Below, piece after piece: positions 31,924 through 43,067 of a stretch of DNA of 61,496 bases. The stretch is taken from contig CANRPS010000004.1 in assembly GCA_947632585.1 (NCBI GenBank), positions 1-61,496 of the forward strand, read 5' to 3'. How positions within the stretch are numbered: the first letter of the stretch is position 1; every line of letters begins with the position of its first letter. The DNA is from an uncultured Clostridia bacterium. Its GTDB lineage: Bacteria > Bacillota > Clostridia > TANB77 > CAG-508. The notes under the pieces are model-generated. The model was not told the DNA's origin. It did not search any database and saw only the letters and a program-made list of their open reading frames with translations. The position numbers were made by a program, and so were the translations under genes.

Positions 31924-33210
31924 ATGAAAATCTTGATGTTGACATGGGAATATCCACCAAGAGTCGTAGGAGGAATAGCAAGGGTTGTAAACGATTTATC
32001 GAAAAGACTTATTAAAGATGGACATGAGGTTACTGTTATAACTTACAAAGAAGGGGATGCACCATATTTCGAGATAGATAAAGGCGTTAAGGTTTATAGA
32101 GTTGATAATTTTATGATAAATTCAAATAATTTTATAGATTGGATTATGCAACTAAATTTTCAATTAGTAGCAAAGGCTGGTGAAATAATTTCAAAAGAAG
32201 GAAAATTTGATGTAATTCATGCACATGATTGGCTTGTAGCTTATGCTGCTAAGACTATAAAGGATGCATACAACATACCTATAGTTGCAACAATACATGC
32301 AACAGAAGCAGGAAGAAATAATGGAATAAGAGAACAAGAACAAAAATATATAAATGATACAGAATGGATGCTAACATATGAAGCAACAGAAGTTATTGTA
32401 AATAGTAATTACATGAAAGGTGATTTACAAAGATTATTTGGATTACCATTTGAAAAAATAAATGTAATTCCAAACGGAATCAATATAACAAATTATTCAA
32501 GCATAGAAAGAGACTACGAATTTAGAAGAAAATATGCAATGGACAATGAAAAAATAATTTTATTTATGGGAAGACTTGTATATGAAAAGGGTGTACAATA
32601 TTTAATTGGAGCTATGCCAAAAATTTTAGAACATTATCATGATACTAAACTAGTAATAGCTGGAAAAGGTGGAATGATAGACGAATTAAGACAAGAGGTA
32701 AATAATTTAGGAATACAAAATAAAGTATATTTTACTGGATATTTAGATGGAAAAGATGTACCTAAAATGTATAAAGCATCTGATATTGCAGTTTTTCCAA
32801 GTACATACGAACCTTTTGGAATAGTTGCGTTAGAAGCAATGCAAGCTGAAATACCTGTAGTTGTATCAGATATAGGTGGACTTAATGAAATTGTAGAACA
32901 TAGAAGAACTGGAATGAAAAGCTATTGTGGTAATAGTAATTCAATTGCAGATTCTGTTTTAGAATTATTATTTGATCATCAACTTGCAAATAACATTGTA
33001 AAAGCAGCTAAATCTAAAGTTAGAAGTGATTATAATTGGAATAAAATAGCACAAGATACTCATTTTACATATCAAAAGGCTATATGTGAGACAGTTGCAG
33101 AAAGGGAAAGAAAGAAACTTATTCAAGAAAAAGAAACAAAATCAAGAAAAAAAGGCAAAGGGGAAATTACCAACTTGCTTACATTTAGAAAGAATCAAGC
33201 TTATGCGTAA
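31924..33210 (+). CDS. GT4 family glycosyltransferase (glycogen-synthase-like)
   Basis: MLTWEYPPRVVGGIARVV, HAHDWLVAYAAK, FPSTYEPFGIVALEAM. Confidence 0.92.
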   Translation: MKILMLTWEYPPRVVGGIARVVNDLSKRLIKDGHEVTVITYKEGDAPYFEIDKGVKVYRVDNFMINSNNFIDWIMQLNFQLVAKAGEIISKEGKFDVIHAHDWLVAYAAKTIKDAYNIPIVATIHATEAGRNNGIREQEQKYINDTEWMLTYEATEVIVNSNYMKGDLQRLFGLPFEKINVIPNGINITNYSSIERDYEFRRKYAMDNEKIILFMGRLVYEKGVQYLIGAMPKILEHYHDTKLVIAGKGGMIDELRQEVNNLGIQNKVYFTGYLDGKDVPKMYKASDIAVFPSTYEPFGIVALEAMQAEIPVVVSDIGGLNEIVEHRRTGMKSYCGNSNSIADSVLELLFDHQLANNIVKAAKSKVRSDYNWNKIAQDTHFTYQKAICETVAERERKKLIQEKETKSRKKGKGEITNLLTFRKNQAYA

Positions 33211-33251
33211 GCTTGATTTCCCGTAATGGGGGGAAAAAAGGAGGCTTAAAA

Positions 33252-33584
33252 ATGAATGTTTATGATACAGCAAACAGATTAGCTGGAGAAATAAAGAGTT
33301 CAGAAGAATATTTGAATTTCAAAAAAGCCAAAGAAGAAATAATGAAAAACAACGAATATAAAAATAAAATATCTGAATTTGAAAAATTAAGATATGAAGA
33401 ACAAATAAATGCTATACAAAGTGGAAAGACAAATGAAGAACAGATGGCTAAAATACAAAAATTATATGGAGAATTGTTAGAAATTCCAGAAATAAAAAAG
33501 TATTTTGATACAGAATTCAAATTTAACATTTTAATAGGAGATGTCAATAAAATAATAAGTGAATCTGTTAAAGATGTAATTTAA
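33252..33584 (+). CDS. YlbF/YmcA family protein
   Basis: MNVYDTANRLAGEIKSSEEYLNFKKAKEEI. Confidence 0.85.
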   Translation: MNVYDTANRLAGEIKSSEEYLNFKKAKEEIMKNNEYKNKISEFEKLRYEEQINAIQSGKTNEEQMAKIQKLYGELLEIPEIKKYFDTEFKFNILIGDVNKIISESVKDVI

Positions 33585-33598
33585 TTATAGGAGAAAGT

Positions 33599-34111
33599 AT
33601 GGCAAAAAAGAATATATATCCTAATGTTTATTTTTCTAGTGTTAAAGATATAACTATAGGATTTTTAATAAAAAACAAGATAAAAGCATTAATTTTAGAT
33701 ATAGATAACACTCTAATAGATTATGATAAAAATTTATCAGAAGATGTAATTAAATGGTCTAAAGATTTACAAGGACAAGGCATAAAAATGTATATTTTAT
33801 CAAATACCAATAAAGAGGAAAAAGTAAAAATGGTGGCAGAAAAACTAGAAATACCTTATGAGTTATTTGCTAAGAAACCATTTAAAGCTGGATTTCTAAG
33901 AACGCAAAAAATTTTAGGGTTAAATAGTGAAAATATAGCAGTTGTTGGTGATCAAATTTTTACAGATGTAATTGGTGGAAATAGATGTAATATGTTTACA
34001 ATATTAGTTGATCCGGTCGACAAAAAGGATTACTGGTATACAGCATGGAAAAGACCGATAGAAAATAAATTCAAAAAAAGATTAGTAAAAGGGGAGCTAA
34101 ATGTATTTTAA
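33599..34111 (+). CDS. YqeG family HAD phosphatase
   Basis: ALILDIDNTLIDYD, VGDQIFTDVIGGNR. Confidence 0.93.
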   Translation: MAKKNIYPNVYFSSVKDITIGFLIKNKIKALILDIDNTLIDYDKNLSEDVIKWSKDLQGQGIKMYILSNTNKEEKVKMVAEKLEIPYELFAKKPFKAGFLRTQKILGLNSENIAVVGDQIFTDVIGGNRCNMFTILVDPVDKKDYWYTAWKRPIENKFKKRLVKGELNVF

Positions 34112-34860
34112 TGATGTTAATATAATTTATTATATAATACTTGCAATTATAGGTTTATTTGTAGGAGAATTAGTTAATTGGGCGAATAAAAGACTTCCAG
34201 AAGAAAAAAAAGTAATTTCTTTAGACATATTTAGAGAGTACAAAAAAAATTTTAGCCCTAATTATTTACTAATGATAATTACAGCTATACTTTACATAGC
34301 AATTTTATATAAATTTGGTATTAAAAGTACATTCATAGAAAATCTAAATTTAATTAAATATTTAATATTAACACCAATGCTTATAAGTGTCGTGGTAATA
34401 GATTTCAAATATCAAATTATTCCAAATAGATTAAATTTAAGTATGTTTGAATCGGGATTGATATTTGTATTTTTATATGGAATGTCTAATGTTGCTATTT
34501 CTATAAATATGATAATTGGAATGCTTGTACGGAGGAGGAATTTTTTTAGGAATTACTCTTTTAGGTGGGTTAGTTTATGGAAAAGAAGCAATGGGACTTG
34601 GAGACGTAAAATTAATGGGTGCTCTTGGTCTATATTTTGGTTTAAGCAATATAATAATTGTATCTCTTCTTTCATTTTTAGTAGGAGCAATTTTAAGTAT
34701 ACTTTTATTAATCACTAGAGTTAAAAAAACAGATGAATACATACCATTTGGACCATTTATTGTTATTGGTTCATTAATTACAATATTTGTGCCATATAAT
34801 ATTATTGTAACGATTTTATTTAATATCTTTACATTAGGATTATATAGTAAGAATCATTAA
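34101..34860 (+). CDS. Prepilin peptidase (A24); +1 shift at CGG 34530-34532
   Basis: VVIDFKYQIIPNRLN...NMIIGMLV then, after skipping C, GGGIFLGITLLGGLVYGKEAMGLGDVKLMGALGLYFG; span length = 3n+1. Confidence 0.92.
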
Positions 34861-34875
34861 AGAGAGGAAAGAAAA

Positions 34876-35934
34876 ATGAATGATAGATTACAGACCCTAC
34901 GCAACAAAATGGCTGGAATGAATTTACAAGGAATGATTATATCTAATCCTGTGAATATAAGATATTTGACAAAAATAGAAGCTGAAGGTTTGCTTTTAAT
35001 TACAAGAAAAGAGAATGTTTTTATAACAGATGGAAGATATATTGAATATGTATCTAATGTCATTACACCTTTTGATGACATTATTGTAGATGATCAAAAA
35101 AATGTATCTCAATATGATTATGAAAATTTTTTCTTGTTTTGTGAAAATGTAGGATTTGAAGAAAAACACTTAACTTATAGTAAATATAAAGAATATATTA
35201 GAAAATTTAAAATAAATAGTTTCATAGAGGCTGGAGAAATTTTATCAAATTTAAGAATGATAAAAGACAATGAAGAAATAGCAAGTATAAAAAGAGCATG
35301 CGAAATAACAGATGATTGTTTTGATATGCTTAAAAGCTATATAAAGCCAGGCTTAACTGAAAAACAAATTGCAAGAAAAATTAAAAAATTTTATAATGAG
35401 AATTCAGAAGGAGAAGCTTTTGATACGATAGTTGCTTCAGGAGAAAATTCTTCAAAACCTCATAGTATACCTAGTGATAGAATAGTGCAGGAAAAAGATA
35501 TTATTTTAATTGATATGGGCTGTAAAATAGATGGATATTCTTCTGATATGACAAGAACAATATTTATTGGAGAACCTACTATAGAACAAAAGAAGATATA
35601 CGATTTAGTACTTAAAAATCAAGAAAAAGTTTTAGATGAAGTAATGGAAGGTGCTAATATAAAAACAATTACCAAGGGATTAGAAAGTGATTTTGAATTA
35701 AACAATCAAGTTTTAATACATGCACTAGGACATGGAGTTGGATTAGAAATACACGAAGGACCAGTATTAAGTTCTAAAAATGACATGATGTTAAAGGAAA
35801 ATATGGTAATAACAGACGAACCAGGTATATATATACCAGGAAATTTTGGTATTAGAATAGAGGATACCATTTTGGTAACTAAGAAGGGAAACATAACATT
35901 GACAAAATCAGATAAAAAGTGTATAATACTATAG
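34876..35934 (+). CDS. Xaa-Pro aminopeptidase (M24B)
   Basis: DMGCKIDGYSSDMTRTIFIG, HALGHGVGLEIHEGP. Confidence 0.93.
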   Translation: MNDRLQTLRNKMAGMNLQGMIISNPVNIRYLTKIEAEGLLLITRKENVFITDGRYIEYVSNVITPFDDIIVDDQKNVSQYDYENFFLFCENVGFEEKHLTYSKYKEYIRKFKINSFIEAGEILSNLRMIKDNEEIASIKRACEITDDCFDMLKSYIKPGLTEKQIARKIKKFYNENSEGEAFDTIVASGENSSKPHSIPSDRIVQEKDIILIDMGCKIDGYSSDMTRTIFIGEPTIEQKKIYDLVLKNQEKVLDEVMEGANIKTITKGLESDFELNNQVLIHALGHGVGLEIHEGPVLSSKNDMMLKENMVITDEPGIYIPGNFGIRIEDTILVTKKGNITLTKSDKKCIIL

Positions 35935-35961
35935 TCTATTAAAATAAAAGGAGGAAAAAAT

Positions 35962-36528
35962 ATGGCAGCAGTATATTCGGCAGGAGATTTTAGAAATGGA
36001 ACAACTTTTGAAATGGAAGGAAATGTATATAAAGTAGTAGAATTTCAACATGTAAAACCAGGAAAAGGTTCTGCATTTGTTAGAACAAAATTAAAAAATG
36101 TAATATCAGGAGCTGTTATTGAAAGAACATTCAATCCATCTGATAAGTTCCCTGGAGCAGAAATAGAGAAAAAAGAAATGCAATATTTATATAATGATGG
36201 TGAGTTATATTATTTTATGGACAATAATACTTATGATCAAATACCTTTAAATAAAGAACAATTGGGAGATTGTTTAAAATATTTAAAAGAAAACATGGAA
36301 GTTAAAATATTGTCTTATAAAGGAAATATATTTGCAGTTGAGCCACCAATATTTGTTGAATTAGAAGTTACTTATACTGAACCAGGATTTGCAGGAAATA
36401 CAACTACAACTTCTGGAAAACCAGCTACTTTAGAAACTGGTTTAGAACTTCAAGTTCCTATGTTTATTAATATTGGAGATGTGCTTCGAATTGATACTAG
36501 AACTTGTGAATATATGGAAAGAGTTTAG
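35962..36528 (+). CDS. efp: Elongation factor P
   Basis: 188 aa [22 protein letters not shown]. Confidence 0.96.
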   Translation: MAAVYSAGDFRNGTTFEMEGNVYKVVEFQHVKPGKGSAFVRTKLKNVISGAVIERTFNPSDKFPGAEIEKKEMQYLYNDGELYYFMDNNTYDQIPLNKEQLGDCLKYLKENMEVKILSYKGNIFAVEPPIFVELEVTYTEPGFAGNTTTTSGKPATLETGLELQVPMFINIGDVLRIDTRTCEYMERV

Positions 36529-36548
36529 TTTTAAGAAAGGCAAAATAA

Positions 36549-36998
36549 ATGTTGGAGAACATAAAAAAAGAAATGAATAGCTTTTATAAAGATTTAGATG
36601 AAAATATAAAAAATGAAGAAACTTTAGAATATGTTAAAACAAGAACATCTGAATTGATTGAAGCTGTTATAAAAGAGATTGACAATTTAGTAAATTTTAA
36701 AGAAGATGCTTTAAAAGAAATTTTAAAAAGACAAGAACAAGAAAATTTAAAACTTCAAGAATTGCAAAAAAGGATTGACTATGTTTATCAAGATATATAT
36801 GAAGATGAAGATGGATTTACAATTAATTGTCCTTATTGTAATGCAGAATTTGAAGCATATGTTGATGAAGATTTAACTGAAATTAAATGCCCTGAATGTT
36901 CTAATACAATTGAACTTGATTGGACTGGAAATATTGATGATGACGATGATCATGGAGATTGCAATGGAAATTGTAACCATTGTGGTGGTTGTGAGTAA
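36549..36998 (+). CDS. Zinc-ribbon protein with acidic/His/Cys-rich tail
   Basis: CPYC...CPEC plus DDDDDHGDCNGNCNHCGGCE. Confidence 0.75.
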   Translation: MLENIKKEMNSFYKDLDENIKNEETLEYVKTRTSELIEAVIKEIDNLVNFKEDALKEILKRQEQENLKLQELQKRIDYVYQDIYEDEDGFTINCPYCNAEFEAYVDEDLTEIKCPECSNTIELDWTGNIDDDDDHGDCNGNCNHCGGCE

Positions 36999-37004
36999 AA
37001 ATTA

Positions 37005-37040
37005 CCTGTAAGATATTATCTTACAGGATTTTTTTATTAT
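37005..37040 (+). terminator. Terminator
   Basis: cctgtaagata-ttatcttacagg then T-rich. Confidence 0.75.
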
Positions 37041-37047
37041 GTATAAA

Positions 37048-37079
37048 AATTTCGCAGAACTGAAAATCCTGCGAAAATA
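37048..37079. repeat. Palindromic element ttcgcagaactgaaaatcctgcgaaaat
   Basis: Resembles hairpin at 12846-12877. Confidence 0.4.
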
Positions 37080-37127
37080 TTAAAAATAGTATATCATTTA
37101 TTTTTATACTTATTTGCTTATTTTCAA

Positions 37128-37361
37128 TTATTTTATTATAATATCTATTAATTTTGCATCTTGTTTTCTTATAGCAATTATTGTACCTCTAACTTCATAT
37201 GCTCTAGGATCCCCAAAAGGACTAATAAGAATAGGTTTTATTTTTGTGTTTTTTATAAAACCTAAGTCTAATAATCTTCTCTTTAAAGCATCATGTGCTT
37301 TTACATTTTCTATATATCCAGATTTATTTATAGGTAATTCATTTAATTTACATATATACAT
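37128..37361 (-). CDS. FeoA-domain protein
   Basis: KRRLLDLGFIKNTKIKPILISPFGDPRAYEVRGTIIAIRKQDAKLI. Confidence 0.85.
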   Translation of the reverse strand: MYICKLNELPINKSGYIENVKAHDALKRRLLDLGFIKNTKIKPILISPFGDPRAYEVRGTIIAIRKQDAKLIDIIIK

Positions 37362-37492
37362 ATGTTCCTCCAAAATTTGTCAAATTTGTATACTATATTA
37401 TATTTTTTTTAATGTGAAAGTTGAGCATATAGCTTGACTTTTTTGCTATATTGTTATAAAAATAATGTAAAAAAATAGGAAGGAAGATAAAT

Positions 37493-37954
37493 ATGGAAAG
37501 AATACGTGGATTTGAAATTGCAAAAGGATTTGAAAATAAAGGAATTAATTTACCAGAAAGAAAAACAAAATATTCTGCAGCATATGACATAGAAGCTGCT
37601 GAAGATGTTGTTATACCTAGCTTTAAAAAGGGGATGAAACCAGTTTTAGTACCAACAGGATTAAAAGCATATATGCAAGAAGATGAAGTATTGTATTTAA
37701 TGGCTAAAAGTTCTGGTTTTTCTAAAAAAGGTATATTACTTTCAAATTGTGTAGGAGTAGTAGATGGAGATTATTATGGTAATGAAAGTAATGATGGACA
37801 TATAATGTTTTCAATGATAAATCTAAAAGAAGAAGACTTATATATAAAAAAAGGAGATGCAATAGGACAAGCTTTATTTAGCAAATATTTAATTACAGAT
37901 GGAGATAATACAGAGGGAATAAGAAAAGGCGGATTTGGTTCTACAAGCAATTAA
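37493..37954 (+). CDS. dut: dUTP diphosphatase
   Basis: LMAKSSGFSKKGILLSNCVGVVDGDYYGN, C-terminal RKGGFGSTSN. Confidence 0.9.
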   Translation: MERIRGFEIAKGFENKGINLPERKTKYSAAYDIEAAEDVVIPSFKKGMKPVLVPTGLKAYMQEDEVLYLMAKSSGFSKKGILLSNCVGVVDGDYYGNESNDGHIMFSMINLKEEDLYIKKGDAIGQALFSKYLITDGDNTEGIRKGGFGSTSN

Positions 37955-37990
37955 TGTATATACATAAATAGAAGGGAAGACTAACATATT

Positions 37991-39646
37991 ATGAGATTTA
38001 TAGAAACAATAAAAAAACATAAAAAATTATTACTAGAAATAATAATAATACTAGTAATAGGATTATTTGCATTTAGCTTAACGCCTAAAACATTACAAAA
38101 TGATACTTTTTATACAGTATCAATAGGCAATCTAATCCAAGATAATGGAATAGATATGAAAGACCATTTTTCATGGCATGAAGATTTACCTTATGTGTAT
38201 CCACACTGGTTATATGATTTTTGTATGAGCTTAATATATAATGCAGGAGGATGGAACGCAATATATATATTTACTATTATATTAGCAGTAATATTAGGTA
38301 TCTCAATATATAAAGTAAATAAAGCCTTTACTAAAGGACAATGTATGTCATTTTTAATTACTATGGGAGTATTATATCTTCTAAAAGGATATATAACAGC
38401 AAGAGCACAACTTGTAACATTTATATTATTTATTTGGATTGTATATTTAATAGAAAAATTTTTAGAAAATCCAAAAAAACTACGATATGGAATAACGATT
38501 ATATTGTTTTCTATATTAATAGCTAACTTACATGTAGCAGTATGGCCATTTATATTTGTTTTATTTTTACCATATATTGGGGAATATTTTATAGGAGCTA
38601 TATCAGATTTTATAATATATAGAAAATATGAAATATGGTATAGAAAGTTAGCAATATTTTTATTTAATAAACACAATGATATACAAGAAAAAAATAGAGA
38701 GAAATTAGAAGAAATATATGAATCAAACGAAAAAAGAAAAATAAAAAGAGAAAATGAGGAACCATATAAGATAAAGGTTACAAGAAATAGAAATGTAAAG
38801 TGGCTTATAGTATTAATGATAATATGTGCTTTAACAGGATTGTTAACTCCTATTGGAACTACACCATATACTTATTTATATAAAACAATGCAAGGAGATA
38901 CGATAGCAAATATAAATGAACATTTACCTTTGACACTTATTAATAATATTCCTATTATGTGTTCTATTGTAATCGTTTTAGCATTTCTAATATTTACAAA
39001 AGTAAAGATTAAACTTTCTGATTTATTTATGATATGTGGTCTTGCTTATTTAATGTTTTCGTCTAGAAGGCAAGCATCTTTATTTGCATTAATTGGATCT
39101 GTAATATTAAATAAATTTGTAACAGAAGCAATTACGATATATAGCATGAATAAGATATTAGACCTAACTAAAGGCTTAATGCAATTTATGTGTATGGGAG
39201 CTATAATATTAGCATTTATATTACTTAGCGTAAATTATATAGAAAAAAAGAAAAAAGATCCTTTTATAAATACTGCTTCATATCCTGTAGAAGCTGCTGA
39301 ATGGATATTAAATAATTTAGATATAAATAATATAAGACTATTTAATGAATATAATTATGGTAGTTACTTATTATTTAAAGGAATCCCCGTATTTATAGAT
39401 TCAAGAGCAGATTTATATACACCAGAATTTAATGGAAATAGTAATATATTCATGGATTTTATAAATACATCTAATATTGGATTATATTATGGCTCTACTT
39501 TTGAAAAATATGATATAACACATGTAATTTTATATGCCAATTCAAAAATTAGTATGTTAATACAAAAATCAGATAGTGAAAAATACAAAAAAATATATAG
39601 TGACGATAATTTTGTAATCTATGAAGTGGAAAAAGATATAAAGTAG
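37991..39646 (+). CDS. Multi-TM membrane protein of unknown function
   Basis: 551 aa, many hydrophobic segments; FIDSRADLYTPEFN motif in C-terminal domain. Confidence 0.75.
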   Translation: MRFIETIKKHKKLLLEIIIILVIGLFAFSLTPKTLQNDTFYTVSIGNLIQDNGIDMKDHFSWHEDLPYVYPHWLYDFCMSLIYNAGGWNAIYIFTIILAVILGISIYKVNKAFTKGQCMSFLITMGVLYLLKGYITARAQLVTFILFIWIVYLIEKFLENPKKLRYGITIILFSILIANLHVAVWPFIFVLFLPYIGEYFIGAISDFIIYRKYEIWYRKLAIFLFNKHNDIQEKNREKLEEIYESNEKRKIKRENEEPYKIKVTRNRNVKWLIVLMIICALTGLLTPIGTTPYTYLYKTMQGDTIANINEHLPLTLINNIPIMCSIVIVLAFLIFTKVKIKLSDLFMICGLAYLMFSSRRQASLFALIGSVILNKFVTEAITIYSMNKILDLTKGLMQFMCMGAIILAFILLSVNYIEKKKKDPFINTASYPVEAAEWILNNLDINNIRLFNEYNYGSYLLFKGIPVFIDSRADLYTPEFNGNSNIFMDFINTSNIGLYYGSTFEKYDITHVILYANSKISMLIQKSDSEKYKKIYSDDNFVIYEVEKDIK

Positions 39647-39678
39647 CTAAAAAAATGAAGTTTTTTCTTTGAAAAGCT

Positions 39679-39707
39679 TGACATTACTAGGGTTTACTAA
39701 TATAATA
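39679..39707 (+). promoter_or_regulatory. Promoter of sigH
   Basis: TTGACA - 17 nt - TATAAT. Confidence 0.65.
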
Positions 39708-39735
39708 TAAAAAAAATACTTAAAAGGAGCAATAA

Positions 39736-40380
39736 ATGTCAGACCTTGAACTAAGTAATGTAGGTAATAAATATAATGATATGTCAGATGAAAGCTTATT
39801 ACAAGAGATTGCTAACAACAACAATATGGCTCTAGATTGCCTTATGGATAGATATAAAGATATTGTAAATATTAAAGCTAATAAGTTTTTCATGGTAGGC
39901 TCTGAAAGAGATGATATTTTACAAGAAGGATATATTGGTTTATATAAAGCAGTGAAATCATTTGATAAAGAAAAACAAAATTCTTTTAAAACTTTTGCAG
40001 GACTATGTATAGAAAGACAAATGATAACTGCTGTAAAAAATTCTAACCGCCAAAAACATATACCTTTAAATTCATCTGTATCTTTAAATGCTAGTGCATA
40101 TGATGAGGATGATGAAACACAAGTTCTTGATGTATTAGACACGAGAAAAATAATTGATGATCCATTGGATATAATAACTAAGAAAGAATATTTTTCAGAA
40201 GCTGAAAAGGCAATAAATAATGCTTTAAGTGACTTTGAAAAAAAAGTTTTAGAACATTATAAAAATGGTGAAAGTTATGTAGAAATAGCAAAAAAACTAG
40301 ATAGTAAAGTAAAATCAGTAGATACAGCTATTCAAAGAATAAGAAAAAAAGCAACAAAAATAAAATATCAAATAGAGTAA
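39736..40380 (+). CDS. sigH: RNA polymerase sporulation sigma factor SigH
   Basis: 214 aa; DDILQEGYIGLYKAVKSFD; C-terminal region-4. Confidence 0.88.
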   Translation: MSDLELSNVGNKYNDMSDESLLQEIANNNNMALDCLMDRYKDIVNIKANKFFMVGSERDDILQEGYIGLYKAVKSFDKEKQNSFKTFAGLCIERQMITAVKNSNRQKHIPLNSSVSLNASAYDEDDETQVLDVLDTRKIIDDPLDIITKKEYFSEAEKAINNALSDFEKKVLEHYKNGESYVEIAKKLDSKVKSVDTAIQRIRKKATKIKYQIE

Positions 40381-40382
40381 TA

Positions 40383-40434
40383 ATAAAAATGATGTAGAAA
40401 ATATTTTAAACTTTCTACATCATTTTTATTGTAA
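40383..40434. terminator. Bidirectional terminator sigH/mutS2
   Basis: aaaaatgatgtagaaa...tttctacatcattttt. Confidence 0.8.
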
Positions 40435-40451
40435 ATAATATATCTTTTTTT

Positions 40452-42818
40452 TTAGTTTAATTCAACAATTGTTACACCCATTTCACCTTCACCATATGTG
40501 CCTACTCTATATGATTTTACTTTAGGATGTTTCTTTAAAAAAGAATGTATGGCTTGTCTTAATTTACCAGTTCCTTTACCATGAATTATATGAGCTGTTG
40601 TAATATGAGCTAAAAAACAATCATCAAGAAACTTGTCAACTTGGGGAATAGCCTCAGAAGTAGTCAAACCAATTACGTTTAACTCAGAACTTGCAGTTCT
40701 TGTTTTAGAAACTTTTGAACTTGTATGTGTTTCAGTTTTAGTTAAATCATCTTTTAAGTGTCGAGGTTTTTCTAAATATTTAATATTAATATTTGTTTTA
40801 ATAAAACCAATTTGAACTTGAACTTCATCATCTTTATTTATTTTAGAAGTTATAATACCATTTTGTTCGAGTGTTGTAATATAAACTTTTTGATTTGGTT
40901 TTATTAAATCTTTTGAGATAGGGTCTATAGGTATAAAATCATTATCTTTACTTATAGATTTTTCTTTAATTGAATTATTCAATTTGTTTCTTAACTCATT
41001 TAATTTATCAATAGAATTTGAATCAGCTTCAATCTGTTTCATTTCATTAATTAATTCTGTGGCTTCAGTTTTAGCATCTAAAAGTATTTCTCTTGCTTTA
41101 ATTTTAGCATTATCAATAAATTCTTTTTCTTGCTTTTTTAGTATTGAATTATCTCTTTGAAGATTGTTTCTAAGAAGTTCAATTTGGTTAAGATTTTTTT
41201 CAATTTCTTGTTTTTCGTTTTCAATTTCAATTTTATCATCATAAATTTTCTTTAATAAAGTTTCAATATCAATATCTTGCTTATCCAAAAGTGAACGAGC
41301 TTTATCTATAATTTCAGATTTTAAACCAAGTTTTGAACTTATTTCAAAAGCATTGCTTTTTCCAGGTATACCAAGAAGCAATTTGTATGTTGGTCTTAAA
41401 TTTTGAACATCAAATTCCACACTAGCATTTTGAACATTTTCAGTTAATAAAGCATATCTTTTAAGTTCTTGATAATGTGTGGTTGCAATAGACAATATAT
41501 TTTTAGACTTAAAATATTCTAATATACTGATTGCAAGAACAGCACCTTCTAATGGATCTGTACCAGAGCCTAATTCATCTACTAAAACTAAACTTTTATC
41601 AGTTGCAATATTTACTATGTTTGAAATATTTGACATGTGACTTGAAAAAGTACTTAAAGAATCTGATATACTTTGATCATCACCTATATCTGCAAAAATT
41701 TCATCAAAAACATAAATACTTGATTTTTCATCTGCTGGAATATTTAAACCAGATGTTGCCATAAGTTCTAATAAGCCTATTGTTTTTAAAGTAACTGTCT
41801 TTCCACCAGTATTTGGTCCTGTTATTATAAGTAAAGAAAAATCTTTACCTAAATTAATAGAAATTGGAACTACTTTTTCATTTTCTATTAGAGGATGTCT
41901 TGCATTTATTAAATCAATAAACTTTTCAGAATTAATTTTAGGAGTAATGCCATTTATAGAATTTGAATATTTAGCTTTACCAAATATAAAATCTAATTTT
42001 CCAATTATAGTTACATTTTGTTTAAGTTCATTAGTATAAGGAAAAAGAATTGAACTTAAAGAATGTAGAATTTTTTCTATTTCATTATGTTCTTCAATTT
42101 TTAAGTTATTTAATTCATTATTTAATTCAAATACTGCTAATGGTTCGATAAAAATCGTAGAACCACTGCTTGACATGTCATGAATAAATCCTTTAACAAA
42201 AGAACGATATTCTTGCTTGACAGGAATAACATATCTTTCATTTCTTATTGTTACTACATTTTCTTGCATATATTTTGAATATGTAGAAGAATGAAGAATA
42301 GAATTTAATTTATTTTTTATTTCTTGTTCTATATTTAACTCTTTTTTTCTTATATTTAATAAAGTATTTGAAGCAGTGTCAGAAATAGTATTTTCATCTA
42401 TAATAGATTTCTTTATTTTATTTAAAATATTACTATTTGTGTAAAGACCTGAAAAATAGTCAGATAGATGAGAAAATTCATTTGATTTATCAAATGATTT
42501 AAAATATGAAACTAGCTCATCTGCCATCTCTAATATGTTGGAAATTGAAAGCAAAGCCTTTGCTGAAATAGTATTATAACTTTCAAGTGATTTAATATAT
42601 GGACCGATATTGTCTATTTCAGAGATGGGAGGAGTAGAATTTCTATTAATTAAATTTACAGCTTCATATGTTTCAGAAAGCATTAAATCTACATCATTAA
42701 CATTATTTGAGGGAAGAAGAGACAAAGAAATCTCTTTACCTAAATAAGTATTACAATAAGTAGATAAAATTTCTAAAATATTGTTATATTCTAATTTATT
42801 TAAGTATAATTTATTCAC
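40452..42818 (-). CDS. mutS2: Endonuclease MutS2
   Basis: ITGPNTGGKTVTLKTIGLLELMATSGL, Smr domain IIHGKGTGKLRQAIH. Confidence 0.96.
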   Translation of the reverse strand: MNKLYLNKLEYNNILEILSTYCNTYLGKEISLSLLPSNNVNDVDLMLSETYEAVNLINRNSTPPISEIDNIGPYIKSLESYNTISAKALLSISNILEMADELVSYFKSFDKSNEFSHLSDYFSGLYTNSNILNKIKKSIIDENTISDTASNTLLNIRKKELNIEQEIKNKLNSILHSSTYSKYMQENVVTIRNERYVIPVKQEYRSFVKGFIHDMSSSGSTIFIEPLAVFELNNELNNLKIEEHNEIEKILHSLSSILFPYTNELKQNVTIIGKLDFIFGKAKYSNSINGITPKINSEKFIDLINARHPLIENEKVVPISINLGKDFSLLIITGPNTGGKTVTLKTIGLLELMATSGLNIPADEKSSIYVFDEIFADIGDDQSISDSLSTFSSHMSNISNIVNIATDKSLVLVDELGSGTDPLEGAVLAISILEYFKSKNILSIATTHYQELKRYALLTENVQNASVEFDVQNLRPTYKLLLGIPGKSNAFEISSKLGLKSEIIDKARSLLDKQDIDIETLLKKIYDDKIEIENEKQEIEKNLNQIELLRNNLQRDNSILKKQEKEFIDNAKIKAREILLDAKTEATELINEMKQIEADSNSIDKLNELRNKLNNSIKEKSISKDNDFIPIDPISKDLIKPNQKVYITTLEQNGIITSKINKDDEVQVQIGFIKTNINIKYLEKPRHLKDDLTKTETHTSSKVSKTRTASSELNVIGLTTSEAIPQVDKFLDDCFLAHITTAHIIHGKGTGKLRQAIHSFLKKHPKVKSYRVGTYGEGEMGVTIVELN

Positions 42819-42932
42819 TTTTTATTAAAAACCTTTCATAATTTTTCTATATTATGTCATATAATGTGGCAAAAATCAAGTATTTATAAATGTTTGAAAT
42901 AAAATAGATGCCAAAATATTACATTTTTTTAT

Positions 42933-42963
42933 TGAAAAATATCAATAAATGTGTTATAATAAT
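42933..42963 (+). promoter_or_regulatory. Promoter upstream of GC-rich orphan ORF
   Basis: TTGAAA - 17 nt - TATAAT. Confidence 0.5.
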
Positions 42964-43067
42964 TGTTTGATGAGGTCAATGTGCCTCTTTACATACATTC
43001 CCCCTTATCCCTAGCAGAGATGCTAGTTGAAATATAGGTTTCCCCAATAATTAATGGAAGGAGACAA

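Noticed and set aside
33192-33218. aatcaagctta-tgcg-taagcttgatt palindrome overlapping the glycosyltransferase stop codon
   Set aside because: Most simply an ordinary intrinsic terminator/processing hairpin; nothing further supports a special role.
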